Source of the DNA: Pseudomonadota bacterium
Lineage (GTDB): Bacteria > Pseudomonadota > Alphaproteobacteria > Rhizobiales > Rhizobiaceae
Length of the DNA: 5,493 nt
Reading direction: 5' to 3'
Assembly: GCA_023387715.1 (NCBI GenBank)
Contig: JAEWHQ010000371.1
Span: 1 to 5,493, forward strand
Below, in pieces: positions 1 to 5,363 of the stretch. The number at the start of each line of letters is the position of its first letter. Position 1 is the stretch's first letter. The notes below the pieces were generated by a model. That model saw only the letters and a program-made list of their open reading frames with translations. It did no database searches and was not told the DNA's origin. Position numbers and translations under genes: made by a program.

Positions 1-423
1 GCAGAAGATGATTGAGCGTGTGTCAGTGACACGATAGGCGCGGTTGAGCGCAATGCGCAAAGCTTCCACACCATTGGAGGCAAAGTAAGCGGCGGCAATC
101 ACACTGAGGGTGAGAAGTCCGCTGCGCTGTACGGTCAGAACGTTTTTCACTTCATTGGCAATCGGTCCCGCGATAGCGGATGGCCAGATATCAAAAACGA
201 TATGCATGGCGGTATCGGCAAAAGCCTGAGCGCCTAAAAATGAAGCCAGAGTTGTGGCAAAGATCAAAAACGGAAATAGTGCCATCAGGCCGGATAATGC
301 AATATGACTGGCAAAAGCCCAGCCATCATCCGAGTTGAAATGACCGACAGCATCAAAAATAACTTTGGTGAGGAAAGTTTTTACTTTTCGCATAGCGCCA
401 AATTTATCCTTAAGGTTCGGCAT
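1..423 (-). CDS. YihY/BrkB-family inner-membrane protein (N-terminal part, runs off left edge)
   Basis: Translating the minus strand from the ATG at 421-423 gives 141 open codons to the window edge, so the gene is partial and lacks its C-terminus. The product reads like the YihY/virulence-factor-BrkB family (UPF0761), multi-pass inner-membrane proteins of unsettled molecular function (older names include ribonuclease BN, now regarded as wrong). Supporting stretches are DDGWAFASHIALSGLMALFP at residues 32-51, opening a first hydrophobic helix (about 37-63), and a second hydrophobic stretch at about 103-117 followed by the family-like segment SNGVEALRIALNRAYRV (116-132). The start is uncertain. 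ATG423 has only a weak purine tract, while Met11 (ATG at 391-393) has AAGGA 13 bases upstream, rather far. An in-frame TAG at 481-483 bounds any extension, with no ATG between. It is divergent from the SDR gene. Family assignment is from remembered family sequence; the role is not inferable from neighbours. Confidence 0.85.
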   Translation of the reverse strand, partial: MPNLKDKFGAMRKVKTFLTKVIFDAVGHFNSDDGWAFASHIALSGLMALFPFLIFATTLASFLGAQAFADTAMHIVFDIWPSAIAGPIANEVKNVLTVQRSGLLTLSVIAAAYFASNGVEALRIALNRAYRVTDTRSIIFC

Positions 424-551
424 CGTTATTGCATAAATCTTAAGCGCAGGTCTGGCATGACTATTGTAAGAAAGAAAGTCCTAATCGAATCGTTTAATCA
501 CTTTGCTGATAGTTTCGCCAAGCTTTGGCAAATGAGGGATAAGAAATTTTG
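424..551. promoter_or_regulatory. Divergent intergenic region between yihY-like gene and SDR gene
   Basis: This 128-base spacer separates two divergent genes, so it should contain promoters for both. I cannot pick a convincing sigma-70 pair for either direction. On the minus strand a poor candidate is TTGGCG (complement of 524-529) with a 17-base spacer to ATTAAA. A short inverted repeat, GCCAA-GCT-TTGGC (517-529), lies just before the SDR ribosome binding site and could be an operator half-pair or a small hairpin. A GAATC (487-491) fits the GANTC target of the alphaproteobacterial CcrM methylase. A plus-strand reading frame through this spacer lies largely antisense to the yihY-like gene and is not counted as a gene. 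Confidence 0.4.
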
Positions 552-1391
552 ATGCCGTCCATGCCGCAAAAAACAATTATCATCACCGGATGTTCATCTG
601 GGATCGGCGCTTATGCAGCACGCCAGTTGAAGGCGCGCGGCTGGCGGGTGTTTGCCACTGCCCGTAACAGCCATGACATTGAAGCGCTGGAAAAGGATGG
701 ACTGGAAGCTTTTTATCTGGATTACAGGGATGAAGCTTCAATCGAAGCGCTGGTGAAGGTGGTCTTGGAGAAAACCGGCGGCACATTAGATGCGCTTTAT
801 AATAATGGCGCTTATGCTTTGCCTGGTGCTGTTGAAGATTTGCCGCTTGATGCTTTGCGGGAATTGTTTGAGGCCAACTTTTTCGGCTGGCATAGTTTGA
901 CGCGTAAAATTGTGCCGGTGATGCGCCGTCAGGGACATGGACGTATTGTGCATTGCTCATCAATTTTGGGCCGTGTGCCGATGAAATGGCGCGGTGCTTA
1001 TGTTGCGTCCAAATATGCACTGGAAGGTTTGATGCTGGTGCAGCGGATGGAGTTGCAGGGCACCGGCATTGAGGTGTCACTGATTGAGCCGGGGCCGATT
1101 GCCACGCAATTTACCTATAATGCGGCAAAACAGGCAGAAAAACATATTGATATGGCGGCATCAGTTCATCATGATCTGTATTTGCGCCAGATGCAGAAAT
1201 TGAAATCCGGTGGCACACAATCAAAAGACAAGCTTAGTCCCGAAGCTGTTTTTGATGTATTGCTGCATGCATTGGATGCAGCTAAGCCACGGCCACATTA
1301 TCTGGTGACACGCCCGGCGAAGCTCGGCGTTATCGCACAGCGTTTTTTACCGATGCGCTGGTTTTATAAAATGCTGTCGGGCCAGTCTTAG
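552..1391 (+). CDS. SDR-family NAD(P)-dependent oxidoreductase
   Basis: A 279-residue classical short-chain dehydrogenase/reductase, expected to be cytosolic and to oxidise or reduce a carbonyl/alcohol with a nicotinamide cofactor; the substrate cannot be read from sequence. Visible motifs: the Rossmann glycine motif TGCSSGIG (12-19); Arg38 just after strand beta-2 (ATAR), which by family rules favours NADP(H); NNGA (84-87) where most members have NNAG; Asn109; Ser137 in CSSILG; the catalytic Tyr150-x3-Lys154 (YVASK); and the PG motif at 180-181 (IEPGPI). The catalytic tetrad is therefore complete. Past residue 190 lies a helical substrate-binding region ending in a basic, aromatic tail. The start is chosen as ATG552. 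A TTG at 549 and an ATG at 561 are alternatives; GAGGG at 534-538 lies 13 bases from 552 and 10 from 549. It is followed after 30 bases by the HIG1-like gene, probably in one transcript. The overall style recalls YbbO/retinol-dehydrogenase-like SDRs, but I would not name it. Confidence 0.93.
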   Translation: MPSMPQKTIIITGCSSGIGAYAARQLKARGWRVFATARNSHDIEALEKDGLEAFYLDYRDEASIEALVKVVLEKTGGTLDALYNNGAYALPGAVEDLPLDALRELFEANFFGWHSLTRKIVPVMRRQGHGRIVHCSSILGRVPMKWRGAYVASKYALEGLMLVQRMELQGTGIEVSLIEPGPIATQFTYNAAKQAEKHIDMAASVHHDLYLRQMQKLKSGGTQSKDKLSPEAVFDVLLHALDAAKPRPHYLVTRPAKLGVIAQRFLPMRWFYKMLSGQS

Positions 1392-1421
1392 ACGTCTTGC
1401 AGTGACAAACAAAATGGGTGG

Positions 1422-1622
1422 ATGATGGATAGTCTGTTAAGATATGGCGCGATGATTGCGATGGCTGCGGTTGCCTTCGTATTGTTTTTAGGTCTGCGCA
1501 ATTTGATGCGGGGCGGTGACGGCAACTATTCTAACAAGATGATGCAATTGCGTATTTTCTTGCAGTTTGTCGCGCTAGTGCTGATTGTTGCAACAATTTA
1601 CTTCAGCCGTCAGGCAGGTTAA
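1422..1622 (+). CDS. Twin-transmembrane HIG1-domain-like small protein
   Basis: A 66-residue membrane protein with two hydrophobic helices, about residues 8-28 and 45-62, joined by a short polar loop rich in Gly and basic residues (MRGGDGNYSNK). The segment NKMMQLRIFLQ (38-48), with Met41, Arg44 and Gln48, resembles the conserved loop-to-helix motif of the HIG1 (hypoxia-induced gene 1) family. Related proteins in mitochondria (Rcf1/Rcf2) associate with cytochrome c oxidase and respiratory supercomplexes, and alphaproteobacterial members may act similarly; that is family inference. The hairpin topology is read directly from the hydrophobicity. The start could be ATG1422 or ATG1425. Neither has a normal Shine-Dalgarno spacing (GGGTGG at 1416-1421 abuts the start), so translation may depend on coupling to the SDR gene 30 bases upstream. 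Its stop is 3 bases before the adenosyltransferase start, arguing for co-transcription and coupled translation. Confidence 0.85.
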   Translation: MMDSLLRYGAMIAMAAVAFVLFLGLRNLMRGGDGNYSNKMMQLRIFLQFVALVLIVATIYFSRQAG

Positions 1623-1625
1623 TCC

Positions 1626-2204
1626 ATGGTCAAACTCAATAAAATTTATACACGTACCGGTGATGATGGCACAACAGGGCTGACCACTGGCGCGCGCCGC
1701 AAGAAAAGCGATTTGCGCGTCGAAGCCTATGGCACAGTGGACGAGACCAATGCCTGTGTCGGCATGGCGCGTTTGCATCTGGCAGCCTATCCGGAAATCG
1801 ATGCCATGCTATCGCGCATTCAAAATGATTTGTTTGATTTAGGTGCAGACCTTTCTGCGCCCGATGATGGCACAGTGCTGGCTTATGAGCCTTTGCGCAT
1901 TGTGGCCTCTCAGGTGGAGCGTGTGGAGGCAGATATTGATGCGCTGAATGCGCATCTCTCACCGCTTCGTTCTTTCATCCTGCCGGGCGGGTCAGCGGCG
2001 TCTGCCATGCTGCATCTGGCGCGCACTGTCTCGCGACGTGCCGAGCGTTTGATGGTTGCTTTAAGTGATGTTGACGGTGAAGTCGTCTCCCGTGAGGCGC
2101 TGCAATATATCAATCGTTTGTCGGATTTTTTCTTTGTCGCATCGCGTGCGGTGAATGAAAATGGCGCGCTTGATGTTTTGTGGGTGCCCGGCCAAAACCG
2201 TTAA
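1626..2204 (+). CDS. PduO-type corrinoid (cob(I)alamin) adenosyltransferase
   Basis: A 192-residue enzyme that transfers the 5'-deoxyadenosyl group of ATP to cob(I)alamin or a cob(I)yrinate intermediate, producing adenosylcobalamin in the cytosol. Family features of the PduO/MMAB type (not CobA/BtuR): the ATP-binding N-terminal YTRTGDDGTTGL (8-19), EAYGTVDETNA (33-43), FILPGG (117-122), the basic ATP/salt-bridge helix RTVSRRAERL (133-142), and YINRLSDFFFVASR (161-174). The length matches single-domain members. The start ATG is 3 bases after the preceding stop, with AGG at 1616-1618 as a modest ribosome binding site. Names used for relatives include pduO, mmaB and yvqK; none is certain here, so the symbol is left empty. 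The product would supply the cofactor of methylmalonyl-CoA mutase or other B12 enzymes, which fits the neighbouring acyl-CoA genes. All key motifs are intact. Confidence 0.95.
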   Translation: MVKLNKIYTRTGDDGTTGLTTGARRKKSDLRVEAYGTVDETNACVGMARLHLAAYPEIDAMLSRIQNDLFDLGADLSAPDDGTVLAYEPLRIVASQVERVEADIDALNAHLSPLRSFILPGGSAASAMLHLARTVSRRAERLMVALSDVDGEVVSREALQYINRLSDFFFVASRAVNENGALDVLWVPGQNR

Positions 2205-2451
2205 GTGAAGCTAAAAACGCTGATGAAAATCGGCGTGAGCAAAGAACCGTTATCTTTAATGCCGCTTTCGGCGTTATCTGATTGACGGATAGCAGAAGCG
2301 TCTTTACGTTTCTGTCAAATTTATCGCCAACCTCATCAATTGTGTGAACAGGCTTCTGATGGTGGTGAAATCGGATGAAGATGCCAACAGGATGTTTATG
2401 CGAAGTGACAATTATCATTTTGCAGCATGGATGAAATGAAAGGTAATGTGG
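2205..2451. promoter_or_regulatory. Structured spacer upstream of etfB (candidate promoter/5' UTR region)
   Basis: No gene is visible in these 247 bases; the minus-strand reading frame here looks like a shadow, with no family features. Three potential hairpins cluster in the first half: 2217-2236 (7 bp with one G-U, loop TGAAAA), 2257-2276 (TAATGCCG/CGGCGTTA, 8 bp with one G-U, loop CTTT) and 2293-2314 (CAGAAGCG/CGTTTCTG, 8 bp with one G-U, loop TCTTTA). None is followed by a T tract, so none is a textbook terminator for the adenosyltransferase gene. The etfBA promoter must lie here if that gene does not read through. TTGACG at 2282-2287 is a good -35, but no good -10 follows; TATCAT at 2413-2418 is a good -10 without a matching -35. 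No cobalamin riboswitch B12 box was seen. Confidence 0.4.
2257..2276 (+). terminator. Possible weak terminator hairpin after the adenosyltransferase gene
   Basis: TAATGCCG pairs with CGGCGTTA (8 bp with one G-U) around a CTTT loop, 52 bases after the adenosyltransferase stop. There is no uridine run downstream (TCTGATTGACGG follows), so intrinsic termination would be inefficient. It may instead be an mRNA 3'-end stabiliser or part of the etfB leader. Confidence 0.3.
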
Positions 2452-3201
2452 ATGAAAGTCCTCGTCGCAGTCAAACGTGTCGTCGATTACAACGTAAATA
2501 TCCGTGTGAAGCCAGACGGAACCGGCGTTGAACTGAACAATGTAAAAATGTCGATGAATCCGTTTGATGAGATTGCGGTTGAAGAAGCAATCCGTTTGAA
2601 AGAAGCTGGCAAAGTTTCTGAAATCGTCGTTGTTTCAATCGGACCGGCTCAGGCACAAGAAACATTGCGCACCGCTTTGGCGATGGGCGCAGACCGTGCC
2701 ATTCTGGTTAAAACCGATGATCAGGTTGAGCCTTTGGGTGTTGCCAAAGTGCTTAAAGGTGTCGTTGAAGCCGAACAGCCGCAAATGGTGTTTTTGGGCA
2801 AACAGGCCATTGATGATGACAGCAATCAGACCGGCCAGATGCTGGCAGCGCTTCTCAACTGGGCGCAGGCTACATTTGCTTCCAAGCTTGAGCTGGGTGC
2901 AGATCAGGCAACTGTTATCCGTGAAGTTGATGGCGGCTTGCAGACCATCAATGTTAAACTCCCTGCAATCGTCACTGTTGATCTGCGCTTGAATGAACCG
3001 CGTTATGCGTCCTTGCCGAATATTATGAAGGCGAAGAAAAAGCCGCTGGATGAGAAATCACCGGCTGATTTTGGTGCCGACATTGCCCCGCGCCTGAAGG
3101 TTTTGAAAACAGAAGAACCAGGCGGCCGCAAGGCTGGCGTCAAAGTGGCTTCCGTTGCCGAGCTGGTTGAAAAGCTCAAAAACGAAGCCGGCGTTTTGTA
3201 A
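2452..3201 (+). CDS. etfB: Electron transfer flavoprotein subunit beta
   Basis: A 249-residue ETF beta subunit, which with EtfA forms the soluble FAD- and AMP-containing heterodimer that carries electrons from acyl-CoA and related dehydrogenases to ETF:ubiquinone oxidoreductase. Visible features: the N-terminal [14 protein letters not shown]; the AMP-binding loop [14 protein letters not shown] (116-129), with Asp122, Asn125, Gln126 and Thr127 equivalent to human AMP contacts; a full ETF-beta signature at 156-175 (IREVDGG to PAIVT); and the dehydrogenase recognition loop [18 protein letters not shown] (181-198). In that loop Leu188 matches human Leu195, and Lys193/Lys196 match the lysines methylated in the human protein. 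The start is set at ATG2452, because AAAGG at 2439-2443 lies 8 bases upstream and the family starts at MKVLV; the in-frame ATG2446 would be too close to it. Length is normal. etfA begins 24 bases downstream. This belongs to the group I (classical beta-oxidation-type) ETFs, not the bifurcating FixAB type. Confidence 0.98.
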   Translation: MKVLVAVKRVVDYNVNIRVKPDGTGVELNNVKMSMNPFDEIAVEEAIRLKEAGKVSEIVVVSIGPAQAQETLRTALAMGADRAILVKTDDQVEPLGVAKVLKGVVEAEQPQMVFLGKQAIDDDSNQTGQMLAALLNWAQATFASKLELGADQATVIREVDGGLQTINVKLPAIVTVDLRLNEPRYASLPNIMKAKKKPLDEKSPADFGADIAPRLKVLKTEEPGGRKAGVKVASVAELVEKLKNEAGVL

Positions 3202-3204
3202 GTT

Positions 3205-3217
3205 AAGGATCAAGGAT
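3205..3217 (+). promoter_or_regulatory. Tandem Shine-Dalgarno sequence before etfA
   Basis: AAGGAT occurs twice, at 3205-3210 and 3212-3217, separated by one C. The second copy is at proper spacing (9 bases after AAGGA) from the etfA ATG at 3226. The first copy begins three bases after the etfB stop codon and could help terminating ribosomes re-engage, favouring balanced synthesis of the two ETF subunits. The duplication is seen; its effect is inference. Confidence 0.55.
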
Positions 3218-3225
3218 TTATACTG

Positions 3226-4155
3226 ATGGCTATTCTTCTGTTTGCTGAACATGATAATGCAACCTTGTCCGATCAGACTGCAAAAGCATTGAGCGCCGCG
3301 CAGGCGATAGGTGGCGATGTGGACATTCTGGTTGCCGGTCAAAATGCGCAAGGCGTTGCGGATCAGGCGGCAAAACTTCAAGGTGTGCGTAAGGTTCTGT
3401 TGGCGCAGTCCGATGCGTTGGAAAACCGTCTGGCAGAGCCGGTGGCAGCGCTGATCGTTTCGCTTAGCGATGGTTATGATACGGTGATTGCTCCTGCGAC
3501 CACGAATGCTAAAAACATCTTGCCGCGCGTTGCAGCTCTTCTGGATGTGGCGCAGATTTCTGAAATCATGGAAGTGGTTTCGGCTGATACTTTCAAGCGT
3601 CCGATCTATGCCGGTAATGCGATCCAGACCGTTCAGTCAACCGATGCTAAAAAGGTCATCACTGTGCGTACGGCTTCTTTCTCTGGCGTAGGTGCCGGCG
3701 GCTCAGCCAGCATTGAAACAATTGCAGCGGCAGCTGATCCGGCTCTGTCTTCTTATGTTGGCGCAGATCTGTCGGGTGGTGAACGCCCTGAACTGACCTC
3801 TGCCAAGATCATTGTGTCCGGTGGTCGCGCACTGGGTTCGGAAGATAAGTTCAACGAAGTGATCCTGCCATTGGCAGATAAGCTTGGTGCAGCTGTTGGC
3901 GCATCGCGTGCAGCCGTGGATGCGGGCTATGCACCCAATGACTGGCAGGTTGGCCAGACCGGTAAAGTGGTCGCGCCTGAACTTTATATTGCTGCCGGTA
4001 TTTCCGGTGCCATTCAGCATCTGGCGGGTATGAAGGATTCTAAAGTCATTGTTGCGATCAACAAAGACGAAGAAGCGCCGATTTTTCAGGTGGCTGATTA
4101 TGGTCTGGTGGGCGATCTCTTTACGATCCTGCCGGAACTGGAAAAGGCGCTTTAA
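3226..4155 (+). CDS. etfA: Electron transfer flavoprotein subunit alpha
   Basis: A 309-residue ETF alpha subunit, which holds most of the FAD site of the EtfAB heterodimer. The N-terminal domain I (about 1-185) begins MAILLFAEHDN. The C-terminal FAD domain II carries SGGRALGSEDKF (198-209), GASRAAVDAG (225-234, Arg228 equivalent to human Arg249), QVGQTGK (241-247, Thr245 equivalent to human Thr266), and the ETF-alpha signature from LYIAAGISG (253-261) through IQH (263-265, FAD-contacting His265) to AIN at 277-279. Asp297 in YGLVGDL completes the FAD contacts. All key residues are present, so a functional, non-bifurcating ETF is expected. The start ATG has the second AAGGA of a tandem ribosome binding site 9 bases upstream, and no other start fits the family N-terminus. 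The gap after etfB is 24 bases, so the pair is co-transcribed. The gene is followed almost at once by a perfect intrinsic terminator. Confidence 0.98.
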   Translation: MAILLFAEHDNATLSDQTAKALSAAQAIGGDVDILVAGQNAQGVADQAAKLQGVRKVLLAQSDALENRLAEPVAALIVSLSDGYDTVIAPATTNAKNILPRVAALLDVAQISEIMEVVSADTFKRPIYAGNAIQTVQSTDAKKVITVRTASFSGVGAGGSASIETIAAAADPALSSYVGADLSGGERPELTSAKIIVSGGRALGSEDKFNEVILPLADKLGAAVGASRAAVDAGYAPNDWQVGQTGKVVAPELYIAAGISGAIQHLAGMKDSKVIVAINKDEEAPIFQVADYGLVGDLFTILPELEKAL

Positions 4156-4158
4156 TTT

Positions 4159-4191
4159 TTTGTCAGAACCAGCTTGGTTCTGACAAATTTT
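4159..4191 (+). terminator. Strong intrinsic terminator after etfA
   Basis: TTTGTCAGAACC (4159-4170) pairs perfectly with GGTTCTGACAAA (4176-4187), a 12-bp stem around an AGCTT loop, followed by TTTT (4188-4191). It begins 4 bases after the etfA stop codon. The T tract is short and the outer stem is A-T rich, so termination may be partial and hbd may still receive read-through. Confidence 0.88.
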
Positions 4192-4204
4192 ATCAACGGC
4201 TTTA

Positions 4205-4228
4205 GCCCTGACTGAGTGACAGCAGGGC
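4205..4228 (+). promoter_or_regulatory. Bulged hairpin in the leader of hbd
   Basis: GCCCTG-A-CTG (4205-4214) pairs with CAGCAGGGC (4220-4228): nine base pairs with one bulged A (4211) and an AGTGA loop. It ends 8 bases before the GGAGG ribosome binding site (4237-4241) of the dehydrogenase gene and 13 bases after the etfA terminator. Only GCTTATTT follows, so it is a poor terminator. It could protect the 5' end of a processed hbd transcript or modulate translation. Confidence 0.5.
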
Positions 4229-4249
4229 GCTTATTTGGAGGATGTTACG

Positions 4250-5125
4250 GTGGCGATTAAGACAGTGGGAATTATCGGTGCCGGACAAATGGGCGGCGGA
4301 ATTGCGCATGTTTGTGCGCTCGCCGGATATACTGTGCTGCTGCATGATGCAGATGCCGAGCGTCTGGAAAAAGGTATTGCCACCATCAATGGCAATATGG
4401 CGCGTCAGGTGGCTTCCGGTAAGCTGGAAGATACGCAGCGTAGTGAAGCGATGAAAAAAATCGTGCCTGCCAAAGCCATGGAAGATCTGGCTGGCGTTGA
4501 TCTGGCGATTGAAGCGGCCACTGAAGACGAAGATATTAAGCGTAAAATCTTTGCTTCTCTTTGCCCGATCCTTAATCCTGAAGCGATTTTAGCAACCAAT
4601 ACCTCATCGATCTCCATCACCCGACTGGCAGCAACCACTGACCGGCCAGAGCGTTTTATGGGTATTCATTTTATGAATCCTGTGCCGCTGATGAAACTGG
4701 TTGAATTGGTGCGCGGTATTGCAACGGAAGAAGTAACCTTCAAGGAAGCGCAGGCTTTCGTACAGTCACTGGATAAAACCATCACTGTTGCGGAAGATTT
4801 TCCGGCCTTTATCGTCAATCGTATCCTGCTGCCGATGATCAATGAGGCGATTTATACGCTTTATGAAGGTGTTGGTTCGGTGGATTCCATTGATACCGCC
4901 ATGCGTCTTGGTGCCAATCATCCTATGGGGCCTTTGCAACTGGCAGATTTTATCGGTCTTGATACATGTCTGTCGATTATGCAGGTACTTTATGACGGGT
5001 TGTCAGACAGCAAATATCGCCCGTGCCCGCTGCTGGTTAAATATGTTGAAGCTGGTTGGTTGGGACGCAAAGCCGGTCGCGGTTTCTATGATTATCGCGG
5101 TGATGAGCCGGTGCCGACACGTTAA
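4250..5125 (+). CDS. hbdA: 3-hydroxybutyryl-CoA dehydrogenase
   Basis: A 291-residue soluble enzyme interconverting 3-hydroxybutyryl-CoA and acetoacetyl-CoA with NAD(P)(H), used in short-chain fatty-acid/butanoate metabolism. An N-terminal Rossmann domain carries GAGQMG (10-15) and Asp33 at the end of beta-2, usually an NAD-type feature. Family catalytic residues are in register with human HADH (offset 18): Ser119 (NTSSISI), His140 (GIHFMNPVP), Glu152 and Asn190 (PAFIVNRILLP). The C-terminal helical domain ends with GWLGRKAGRGFYDY (269-282). Length is standard. The start is GTG4250: GGAGG at 4237-4241 is 8 bases upstream, and the upstream in-frame TTG4235 overlaps that ribosome binding site. 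Translation from GTG gives MAIKTVGIIGAG, as expected. It lies 94 bases after etfA, behind a terminator, and is followed by its own terminator. The symbols hbd, hbdA and paaH/mmgB are all used for relatives. Confidence 0.96.
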   Translation: MAIKTVGIIGAGQMGGGIAHVCALAGYTVLLHDADAERLEKGIATINGNMARQVASGKLEDTQRSEAMKKIVPAKAMEDLAGVDLAIEAATEDEDIKRKIFASLCPILNPEAILATNTSSISITRLAATTDRPERFMGIHFMNPVPLMKLVELVRGIATEEVTFKEAQAFVQSLDKTITVAEDFPAFIVNRILLPMINEAIYTLYEGVGSVDSIDTAMRLGANHPMGPLQLADFIGLDTCLSIMQVLYDGLSDSKYRPCPLLVKYVEAGWLGRKAGRGFYDYRGDEPVPTR

Positions 5126-5150
5126 GTCAGGCTCTAATATTATAAGTTTT

Positions 5151-5192
5151 AATGGCGCTGGTGCTTACGCATCCGGCGCCATTTTTTATTTT
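5151..5192 (+). terminator. Strong intrinsic terminator after hbdA
   Basis: AATGGCGC (5151-5158) pairs with GCGCCATT (5176-5183). The inner GGTGC (5160-5164) can also pair with GCATC (5169-5173, one G-U) around a TTAC loop, extending the helix beyond a small internal loop. The stem runs into TTTTTTATTTT. It lies 25 bases after the stop codon and marks the end of the hbdA transcript. Confidence 0.9.
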
Positions 5193-5197
5193 CTTAT

Positions 5198-5206
5198 TGT
5201 GGATAA
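5198..5206 (-). promoter_or_regulatory. Perfect DnaA box (TTATCCACA on the minus strand)
   Basis: The plus strand reads TGTGGATAA, the exact complement of the strong DnaA box TTATCCACA. It sits in the AT-rich spacer after hbdA, next to a CtrA-type motif. A 7-of-9 relative (GAATACACA on the minus strand) lies at 5254-5262. A lone box may be chance, a DnaA titration or transcription-control site. The same bases also form the inverted repeat ATTGT-GGATA-ACAAT (5196-5210), reminiscent of LacI-family operators. Confidence 0.45.
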
Positions 5207-5224
5207 CAATCGATGAAACTCAGT

Positions 5225-5240
5225 TTAAGATTTCATTAAC
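5225..5240 (+). promoter_or_regulatory. CtrA-type site TTAA-N7-TTAAC
   Basis: TTAA at 5225-5228 and TTAAC at 5236-5240 are separated by exactly seven bases, the spacing of the binding site of CtrA, the master cell-cycle response regulator of alphaproteobacteria. Seven TTAA tetramers occur between 5225 and 5352, more than the local AT content alone suggests. CtrA control of the downstream small ORF is inference. Confidence 0.4.
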
Positions 5241-5296
5241 CGTCACTGTTCAGTGTGTATTCATCTTTAAATGCTAAATATTTGATTAATGAAGGC

Positions 5297-5326
5297 GTTA
5301 AAAATTAACCCATCATTGCCTATTAT
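5297..5326 (+). promoter_or_regulatory. Candidate promoter and palindrome upstream of the 42-codon ORF
   Basis: The palindrome GTTAA-AAA-TTAAC (5297-5309) overlaps a possible -35 element TTAAAA (5298-5303). After 17 bases comes TATTAT (5321-5326), five of six matches to the -10 consensus, which would place the transcript start near 5333 with a leader of about 30 bases. A regulator-like palindrome over a poor -35 is the usual arrangement of activated promoters. The assignment is by eye only. Confidence 0.3.
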
Positions 5327-5363
5327 CGGTTGTAAATGATTGATTATATTAAGGATGAAGACG

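Noticed and set aside
304..552. Plus-strand 82-codon reading frame before the SDR gene
   Set aside because: Its first half is antisense to the conserved YihY/BrkB coding sequence and the rest runs through the divergent spacer; no recognisable domain and no ribosome binding site at its start.
583..1080. Minus-strand 165-codon frame inside the SDR gene
   Set aside because: Fully antisense to a well-conserved SDR core; rich in His, Pro, Ala and Cys as expected of a shadow frame, with no family resemblance.
2110..2418. Minus-strand 102-codon frame over the adenosyltransferase end and the spacer
   Set aside because: Composition looks random, it overlaps the end of a real gene, and the spacer part is better explained by hairpins and promoter sequence.
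2205..2451. Cobalamin riboswitch next to the B12 adenosyltransferase gene
   Set aside because: No B12-box-like GCCACTG or multi-stem cobalamin aptamer layout was seen; the spacer also lies downstream of the B12 gene.
4242..4454. ATG at 4242 as an alternative start near hbdA
   Set aside because: It is in another frame and opens a shadow frame; the GGAGG spacing and the family N-terminus support GTG4250.
4842..5216. Plus-strand 124-codon frame overlapping the end of hbdA
   Set aside because: It lies out of frame over conserved hbdA sequence and continues through the terminator; no start signal and no domain.
5193..5363. Chromosomal replication origin
   Set aside because: Only one perfect DnaA box and one 7-of-9 box were found, with no origin-flanking genes such as hemE, dnaA or parAB in view.
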